From Kaistella yonginensis (GTDB lineage Bacteria > Bacteroidota > Bacteroidia > Flavobacteriales > Weeksellaceae): 40,078 nucleotides of DNA. Below, piece after piece: positions 35,992-40,078 of this stretch. The notes below the pieces were generated by a model. That model was not told where the DNA came from, did no database searches, and saw nothing but the letters and a program-made list of their open reading frames with translations. Where the stretch lies: NCBI RefSeq assembly GCF_030409525.1, contig NZ_JAUFQB010000053.1:1-40078 (forward strand), in the 5' to 3' direction. Numbering within the stretch: the first letter of the stretch is position 1; each line of letters opens with the position of its first letter. Made by a program: the position numbers and the translations under genes.

Positions 35992-36621
35992 CGCCTAACT
36001 CGTTTTGTACTGACTAAATTAATCAGGTAAACAAGTCGGGCTTCCAATGTTGCAGTGAGAGGTAGCATTTGGCGTTCAGTTGCCAAATATTATTATGAAA
36101 GAAGTTAAAATCATATTCAAAAAAGAATAAAAAGGTAGCAAAGATAAGGCGGACAGCCACCGCACCGCCCACCAAAAGACTACGGCATAATGGCTTCGCC
36201 ACCCTTCGGGACTTATTCCGTTTCCTTTTGGTTTTTCCGCTTGTCCGCCTTGTTAAAATGGCTTTCTTTTTTTTCTGTTTTTTTCTTTTGGAAAATAATT
36301 TTAAGGGGGAGCAACGCATCGTCAAGATAACCCCCAACCCAAATAAAAGTGGCAGTCAGTGGCACTATTTGGCGTTCATTGTCGTGACTGTAAACAGCTG
36401 TTTTTCAAACAGTCTTGCCGAACTTTGCAAATGGAAGCGGTTGGTTTTTTCGGCTAACTCCAATCCGTTCCGCAGAACGGATTTTCTGAACCCCTGTTCA
36501 GAGCAAGTTATCTTTTGAGCTACTCGGAATAAATTCCGCATCTCAAAAGCACTTGCCCTTGCAGGTGGCTGAAAACCGCTCCGAAGTCGCAGTTTTGGTT
36601 TAACATTAAAATGATTTGATT
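35992..36621. other. 630-bp palindrome-rich non-coding region (transfer origin region)
   Basis: No credible gene is seen here. It contains: ATTTGGC/GCCAAAT inverted arms (36067-36088); a 12-bp direct repeat ATTTGGCGTTCA at 36067-36078 and 36367-36378; nested inverted repeats AAGGCGGACA (36146-36155) with TGTCCGCCTT (36242-36251) and ACCAAAAG (36171-36178) with CTTTTGGT (36225-36232); small stems TGGC-TTC-GCCA and CCC-TTC-GGG near 36190-36210; and AATCCGTTC/GAACGGATT (36462-36483). Placement directly upstream of mobA suggests relaxosome and promoter functions. Confidence 0.7.
36503..36556. other. Candidate oriT
   Basis: A 54-nt extended interrupted palindrome has three nested arm pairs: GCAAGT/ACTTGC (36503-36508, 36551-36556), CTTTTGAG/CTCAAAAG (36512-36519, 36542-36549) and CGGAAT/ATTCCG (36525-36530, 36533-36538). 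It lies 66 nt upstream of mobA. A nic site would be expected at or beside its outer arm, where CTTGCCCTTGCAGG follows. Relaxases of this class recognise such hairpins next to nic; the exact nick is not determined. Confidence 0.6.
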
Positions 36622-37056
36622 ATGGAAGAAGTGAACAGAAAACAGATTAAAAAGACAGGAAGAAAACCGAAGAACGACCCTGCGGTACATCGGTATTCCA
36701 TCAGTCTGAACGCAGAGGAAAACGCCAAGTTCCTTGCCCTTTTCGACCAATCGGGAATGAACATAAAGGCACATTTCATTACGGCTTGTATCTTTCAAAA
36801 GACGGTAAAAACCGTAAAAATTGATATGAATGCGGTAGAATACCACGCAGGATTGACCAAGTTTTTCGGACAGTTCAGAGGAATAGCAACCAATTACAAT
36901 CAGATTGTAAAGCTGTTGAACACACACTTTTCGGAGAAAAAGGCATTGGCATACCTCTACAAATTGGAAAAACAGACCGCAGCAATGAAAGAATTATTGC
37001 TCAAAGTTTTAATCCTTACCGCAGAATTTGAAAAGAAATACCTAAACAAAGAGTAA
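36622..37056 (+). CDS. mobA: Mobilization protein MobA (CTnDOT type)
   Basis: This is a 144-aa relaxosome accessory protein like MobA of CTnDOT-family conjugative transposons (MobC-like in plasmid terms). A basic N-terminus (KQIKKTGRKPKND) precedes a ribbon-helix-helix-like segment VHRYSISLNAEENAKFLALFDQSG (about 24-50), then helices containing FFGQFRGIATNYNQIVKLLN, the signature that helps relaxase bind oriT. The ATG at 36622 fits the family start MEEVNRK. It lies 4 nt before mobB and 66 nt after the candidate oriT. Confidence 0.88.
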   Translation: MEEVNRKQIKKTGRKPKNDPAVHRYSISLNAEENAKFLALFDQSGMNIKAHFITACIFQKTVKTVKIDMNAVEYHAGLTKFFGQFRGIATNYNQIVKLLNTHFSEKKALAYLYKLEKQTAAMKELLLKVLILTAEFEKKYLNKE

Positions 37057-37060
37057 AGAA

Positions 37061-38326
37061 ATGGTTGCAAAAATCGGAAAGGGAAGCAATATGTACGGAG
37101 CTATTTTGTACAATCAGCAGAAAGTGGAAACGGAAAACGGAGCGGTTCTGTTGCTGAATAAGATACCCGACACAATGGACGGTAGGTATTCCGTTGCGTA
37201 CTTCAACAAGTGTTTTGAGCCGTATCTGTCTGCCAATATCCGAACGGAAAAGACGGTACGGCACATTTCATTGAACCCCGACCCGAAAGACACGGTAAGC
37301 GATGAACAGTTTACCGAAATGGCACAGGAATATATGGAGCGTATGGGTTACGGCAATCAGCCGTATATCGTATTCAAACATACGGACATTGACCGCACGC
37401 ATATACACATCGTTTCGACCTGCGTGGGCATTGACGGCAGGAAAATCCCCGATGATTACGACCACCCTCGCTCAATGGCTATCTGTCGGGATTTGGAAAC
37501 GAAATACAATCTGCACAAAGCTACCGAGCAGGAACAGAAACACGACAGCAGAAATTTCAAAAAGGTAGAACAGCAGAAAGGCGATATAAAAAGCCAAATA
37601 GCTTCGGTAGTGCGACACCTGCCGAAGTATTACCAATATACAAGCATTGGGACATACAACGCTTTGCTTTCGTTTTTGAATATTACGGCAGAGGAAATAA
37701 AAGGCGAACGCAACGGAGAGCCTGTACACGGATTGGTATATTTTGCTTTGAACGACAAGGGAGAAAAGGCAAGCAAACCGTTCAAAGCATCTTTGTTTGG
37801 CAAGCACGCAGGAGTAAACGGATTACAACGGCACTTTGAACAATCCAAAGAGAAGATGAAAACCAACCCTGCGAAGTCTGTTCTCAAAAATTCGGTGGAA
37901 CTTGCCATTCACACCACAAACAGCGAAAAGGAATTTAAAAAGCAACTTGCCGAACAGGACATTCACACCGTTGTCCGCAGAAACGACAGCGGACGGATTT
38001 ATGGTATTACTTTTATTGACAATGGTAGCCGTACTGTTTGGAATGGCTCGCAGTTGGACAGAAACCTGTCGGCAAATCTGTTTAACGATTGGTGGAACAA
38101 CGGAAACAAACCCGCATTGAAAGCACAGGACAGCCCTGTTTCCGATACGAACACGATAGACCACCAACCGACCAAAGACCTTTTCGAGTTTATCACGCAG
38201 GAACATTCGCACAGTTCTGATTTGGGATTGTTCAGCCTGTTGCCCCAAGCACAGGGCGAAGATTACGAGGAACAGGATTTTGCCAATAGAATGAAGAAAA
38301 AGAAGAAAACAAGACAAAAAAAATAA
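37061..38326 (+). CDS. mobB: Relaxase MobB (MobP-type nuclease)
   Basis: This is the 421-aa relaxase that nicks oriT and leads the strand into the recipient. The catalytic metal-binding triad is in KHTDIDRTHIHIV (His107, His114, His116), and N-terminal Tyr12/Tyr17 in MYGAILYNQQK are candidates for the nucleophile. The middle (VRHISLNPDPKD) is typical of the PF03432 relaxase domain, and a basic C-terminal tail ends KKKKTRQKK. It is translated with mobA. The third gene of the usual mob operon, mobC (a TraG-type coupling protein), is missing; catB follows instead. Confidence 0.92.
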   Translation: MVAKIGKGSNMYGAILYNQQKVETENGAVLLLNKIPDTMDGRYSVAYFNKCFEPYLSANIRTEKTVRHISLNPDPKDTVSDEQFTEMAQEYMERMGYGNQPYIVFKHTDIDRTHIHIVSTCVGIDGRKIPDDYDHPRSMAICRDLETKYNLHKATEQEQKHDSRNFKKVEQQKGDIKSQIASVVRHLPKYYQYTSIGTYNALLSFLNITAEEIKGERNGEPVHGLVYFALNDKGEKASKPFKASLFGKHAGVNGLQRHFEQSKEKMKTNPAKSVLKNSVELAIHTTNSEKEFKKQLAEQDIHTVVRRNDSGRIYGITFIDNGSRTVWNGSQLDRNLSANLFNDWWNNGNKPALKAQDSPVSDTNTIDHQPTKDLFEFITQEHSHSSDLGLFSLLPQAQGEDYEEQDFANRMKKKKKTRQKK

Positions 38327-38367
38327 TAGAGATTGTCCTTATTTTCAAAACAAGTTTTAAAATTACT

Positions 38368-38375
38368 TACCTTTG
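38368..38375 (+). promoter_or_regulatory. -7 promoter element of catB
   Basis: TACCTTTG matches TAnnTTTG, 42 nt after the mobB stop. A transcript would start at about 38380, at or next to the ATG of the leader minigene. Confidence 0.65.
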
Positions 38376-38379
38376 TTGT

Positions 38380-38458
38380 ATGAAAAAATCAGATTAGCAT
38401 ATTTTTAGGAACATATAATCTCTGTCAAGGCAATAGATGTTGCCCTGACATTCTATTG
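38380..38458 (+). promoter_or_regulatory. catB leader: MKKSD minigene and competing hairpins
   Basis: A 5-codon ORF (38380-38397) encodes M-K-K-S-D then TAG. It overlaps a weak stem (38391-38395 with 38417-38421). Next come hairpin A, TGTCA-A-GGCAA with TTGCC-C-TGACA (38423-38450), and hairpin B, CAATAGA-TGT with ACA-T-TCTATTG (38431-38458). A and B share 38431-38450 and cannot form together. Cat leader peptides of Gram-positive plasmids read MVKTD and MKKSE. Inducible attenuation by chloramphenicol-stalled ribosomes is the inference. Confidence 0.6.
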
Positions 38459-38485
38459 AATTATTTAATAATAAATGCTAAAAAG

Positions 38486-39145
38486 ATGAATTTTTTCGAT
38501 AGCCCATTTAAGGGCAAAATAATTAGAGACCATATTACCAACCCCAATATCACGGCTGGGAAATATTCCTACTATTCCGGTTATTATCATGGACATTCTT
38601 TTGATGACTGCGCTCGCTATTTATTTCCAGATAGAGATGACGTTGATAAATTGGTCATAGGTTCATTCTGTTCCATAGGTAGCGGTGCAAGTTTTATAAT
38701 GGCGGGCAATCAAGGGCATCGACATAATTGGATATCCAGTTTTCCCTTTTTTTATATGCCGGAGATTGAAGCATTCAATAAAGCAATTAACGGATTTGAA
38801 AACGCGGGCGATACAGTTGTCGGTAATGATGTTTGGATAGGGAGCGAGGCAATGATTATGCCGGGAGTGAAGATCGGTGACGGGGCGGTAATCGGTAGTA
38901 GGTCATTAGTCACCAAAGATGTTGCCCCTTACACTATTGTCGGCGGAAACCCTGCAAAACCGATTAAAAAAAGGTTTTCGGACGAAGAGATTCAGATCCT
39001 GTTAGATATCAAGTGGTGGGATTGGGATGAAGACATATTGACCGAAGCGATACCTTTAATTTGTTCAGGCAACATACAGTCTCTTTTCGATTTTTACAAC
39101 CAAGTTGTAAAAATCGAAAAGAGAGATTTCCCGTATTGTTTTTGA
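38486..39145 (+). CDS. catB: Type B chloramphenicol O-acetyltransferase
   Basis: This enzyme inactivates chloramphenicol by acetylating the 3-hydroxyl with acetyl-CoA. The 219-aa xenobiotic acetyltransferase has the family N-terminus [20 protein letters not shown], the [20 protein letters not shown] block and the catalytic His78 in [10 protein letters not shown]. Left-handed beta-helix repeats ([20 protein letters not shown]) and the C-terminal [13 protein letters not shown] follow. I chose the ATG at 38486; a longer TTG frame would add ten residues that overlap the leader. It is cargo, placed between mobB and the broken tetR, with its own promoter and terminator. Confidence 0.93.
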   Translation: MNFFDSPFKGKIIRDHITNPNITAGKYSYYSGYYHGHSFDDCARYLFPDRDDVDKLVIGSFCSIGSGASFIMAGNQGHRHNWISSFPFFYMPEIEAFNKAINGFENAGDTVVGNDVWIGSEAMIMPGVKIGDGAVIGSRSLVTKDVAPYTIVGGNPAKPIKKRFSDEEIQILLDIKWWDWDEDILTEAIPLICSGNIQSLFDFYNQVVKIEKRDFPYCF

Positions 39146-39164
39146 CTTATATGTAACAACTGCG

Positions 39165-39201
39165 AAAAGCCTTTCAGTTTTATTGCTGAAAGGCTTTTTT
39201 T
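39165..39201 (+). terminator. Intrinsic terminator after catB
   Basis: A perfect 13-bp stem (39165-39177 with 39186-39198), 8-nt loop, then T residues to 39201. Confidence 0.93.
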
Positions 39202-39207
39202 AATGTA

Positions 39208-39261
39208 GAATTTGAAAAGGAGTATTTGAATAAAGAAATCATTACAAAAATCAAAAAGAGA
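39208..39261 (+). pseudogene. Relic of a second mobA/mobB junction
   Basis: Codons from 39208 read EFEKEYLN, against EFEKKYLN at the end of the intact mobA (37024 onward), with mainly synonymous changes. From 39231 the DNA (TAAAGAAAT, then TT, CAAAAATC and AAAG blocks) follows the mobA stop and mobB start at 37054-37084 after a 7-nt shift. The pattern suggests a decayed copy from a related element. It is short, so chance is not fully excluded. Confidence 0.5.
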
Positions 39262-39286
39262 GAAGTACGAGCAAAATTTTTAAGAT

Positions 39287-39322
39287 TATCTACCTATTAG
39301 TAGATAGAAATTTATATCTTTG
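39287..39322 (+). promoter_or_regulatory. Promoter and operator of tetR
   Basis: Perfect 7-bp inverted arms TATCTAC (39287-39293) and GTAGATA (39300-39306) lie just upstream of the -7 element TATCTTTG (39315-39322), so they cover the expected -33 region. The predicted start is at or next to the tetR ATG. This is the usual layout for autorepression by a TetR protein. Confidence 0.7.
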
Positions 39323-39326
39323 CGTT

Positions 39327-39548
39327 ATGGAAACAAAAGAAAAAATAGTAACCGAAGCCATAACATTTATCACGACAAGAGGGACAAATGCTTTTAGTTA
39401 CAAGGATATATCTAAAGAAATTGGCATTAAAACTTCTTCTATCCATTATTATTTTCCGACGAAAAATGATTTGATTGTAGCTGTTTTAGAACATGTTATT
39501 CAAAAATCTGATTCTCCGCAAACACACCTAATATTTTTAGTATATTAG
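39327..39548 (+). pseudogene. TetR-family regulator truncated by IS insertion
   Basis: The first about 62 codons encode an intact TetR-type helix-turn-helix: EKIVTEAITFITTRGTNAFSYKDISKEIG then SSIHYYFPTKNDLIVAVLEHV. The ligand-binding and dimerisation domain is missing. The frame ends 20 nt before the IS transposase ATG with residues (QTHLIFLVY) that come from the IS end. Without the dimerisation domain the product should not repress. The remainder of the gene may lie beyond the IS, outside the window. Confidence 0.85.
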
Positions 39549-40078
39549 CGCTCAAAAAGCAGGGATTATGAACATATTCAGTTTTACGGCTCATTTCGGT
39601 TCGGAGGAAGATTGTCGTTTGCATTTCAAGGAGCAGCGTGATAAGGAAGGGGTTGTCTGCAAGCGATGCGGGGGCACTTCCCATTATTGGTTACAGGGTA
39701 AATGGAGTTATGAATGCAAAGGTTGCCGTTTCCGCACCTCGTTGCGCAGCGGTACGATCATGGAGAGCTCCAAGCTGCCGTTTCTGGTGTGGTACAAAAC
39801 GATGTTCCTGATGAGTTGCACAAAAAAGGGATTCTCCACCAACGAACTCCAGAAGCAATTAGGATTGAAGCGTTACGAACCGGTATGGGCGATGGTACAC
39901 AAACTCCGCAGGGCGATGGGCAACCGGGATGCAAGGTATACACTGGAAGGGATGATAGAACTGGATGAGGGTTACTTTTCGGTGGCCAGTAAGGAAATCG
40001 AGCGAGGCAAGGGTACACGTGGCCGGGGAGCCGAGGGAAAGCAGAACGTTGCGGTGATGGCCGAAAGCACCCCGTTGG
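39515..40078 (+). mobile_element. IS1595-family insertion sequence (left part)
   Basis: The IS begins near 39515, where the TetR sequence breaks off, and runs past the window edge. The segment before the transposase holds an inverted pair CTAATAT/ATATTAG (39528-39534, 39542-39548). GC content is clearly higher than in the surroundings. The exact terminal repeat and 8-bp target duplication cannot be set without the right end. Confidence 0.75.
39568..40078 (+). CDS. IS1595-family transposase, partial
   Basis: The first 170 residues of an ISXO2/IS1595-type DDE transposase are present. It starts MNIFSFTAHFGSEEDCRLHF. A zinc ribbon (CKRCGG at about 32-37 and CKGCRF at about 51-56) comes first, then RSGTIMESSKLPFLVWYKTMFLM and WAMVHKLRRAMG, the conserved pre-catalytic region. 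ELDEGYF (about 131-137) carries the first catalytic Asp. The gene is open to the window edge, so the rest is not seen. It reads in the same direction as catB and tetR. Confidence 0.92.
   Translation, partial: MNIFSFTAHFGSEEDCRLHFKEQRDKEGVVCKRCGGTSHYWLQGKWSYECKGCRFRTSLRSGTIMESSKLPFLVWYKTMFLMSCTKKGFSTNELQKQLGLKRYEPVWAMVHKLRRAMGNRDARYTLEGMIELDEGYFSVASKEIERGKGTRGRGAEGKQNVAVMAESTPL

Larger units (their letters stand above)
34204..40078. mobile_element. Integrative mobilizable element carrying catB (right end beyond window)
   Basis: Everything from the tRNA-Met 3' half to the window edge has element character. In order: serine recombinase, small ORF, palindromic oriT region, mobA, mobB, catB, mob relic, truncated tetR and an IS1595-type IS. 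Base composition rises from the AT-rich host level, most clearly in the recombinase, mob and IS regions. The insertion point is the tRNA-Met gene; the exact crossover lies somewhere in or just after 34204-34247. No tra genes or coupling protein are visible, so transfer must rely on a helper. Confidence 0.85.

Noticed and set aside
36023..36518. Open frames of about 100 residues on both strands of the non-coding region
   Set aside because: They are low-complexity (Lys/Arg or Phe-rich), overlap strong palindromes and resemble no protein.
38456..38485. An earlier TTG start for catB adding ten residues
   Set aside because: The extension overlaps the arm of leader hairpin B and is not typical of CatB, which begins at FFDSPFKGK.
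39714..40018. Open frames near the right edge other than the transposase
   Set aside because: They are out-of-frame shadows of the IS1595 transposase, whose zinc ribbon and catalytic region are intact in the frame from 39568.
1..40078. CRISPR arrays, rRNA genes or riboswitches
   Set aside because: I found no regularly spaced repeats, no rRNA sequence and no recognisable riboswitch core; this was by reading only.

Overview
The window comes from a Bacteroidota chromosome, most likely a Chryseobacterium-like member of the Flavobacteriia (Weeksellaceae clade). The evidence is AT-rich DNA, many promoters of the Bacteroidota type (TAnnTTTG at -7, often with TTTG 19 nt upstream), few Shine-Dalgarno sequences, a type IX secretion substrate, a PID-CTERM-like small protein and typical flavobacterial housekeeping genes. 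The species assignment is inference.

Positions 1 to about 34.2 kb are host backbone. In order they hold: tsf; a small exported protein; a ribE / NtrY-like kinase / tRNA methyltransferase operon; pdxA; DUF177 (yceD), rpmF, accB and accC (ribosome and fatty-acid synthesis); a decayed area with a secreted protein, a frameshifted pseudogene and a leucine-rich-repeat protein; rocD; a nine-gene glycan cluster (11.9-20.4 kb); a cupin mannose-6-phosphate isomerase; gltX; accA; ftsE; rpmH; a DHH phosphoesterase; an alpha/beta hydrolase; a lipoprotein; dtd; a Rieske-like lipoprotein; greA; a HIT protein; clpX; a T9SS cargo gene broken by an in-frame stop; a PID-CTERM-like peptide; and a TlpA-like thioredoxin. 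The glycan cluster encodes the 3,4-ketoisomerase, aminotransferase and N-acetyltransferase for a dTDP-3-acetamido-3,6-dideoxyhexose, interleaved with glycosyltransferases. It has no flippase or polymerase, which suits LOS/LPS core decoration better than O-polymer synthesis.

From about 34.2 kb to the window end lies an integrative mobilizable element inserted in an elongator tRNA-Met gene. It carries a large serine recombinase whose reading frame runs antisense into the tRNA and stops at the anticodon loop, a 53-aa ORF not previously called, a 630-bp palindrome-rich region with a probable oriT, mobA and mobB of the CTnDOT type but no mobC coupling protein in view, a type B chloramphenicol acetyltransferase (catB), a relic of a second mobA/mobB junction, and a TetR regulator truncated by an IS1595-family insertion sequence that continues past the window edge. 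Resistance would spread by borrowing the transfer machinery of a resident conjugative element.

The strongest candidate for an undescribed system is the catB leader. A minigene encoding MKKSD-stop, close to the MVKTD and MKKSE leader peptides of Gram-positive inducible cat genes, begins at the predicted transcription start and is followed by two strong, mutually exclusive hairpins before catB. This looks like chloramphenicol-responsive attenuation in a Bacteroidota element. Next in interest are the recombinase whose C-terminus is set by its integration site, and an intrinsic terminator inside the greA leader, as in the E. coli GraL arrangement.
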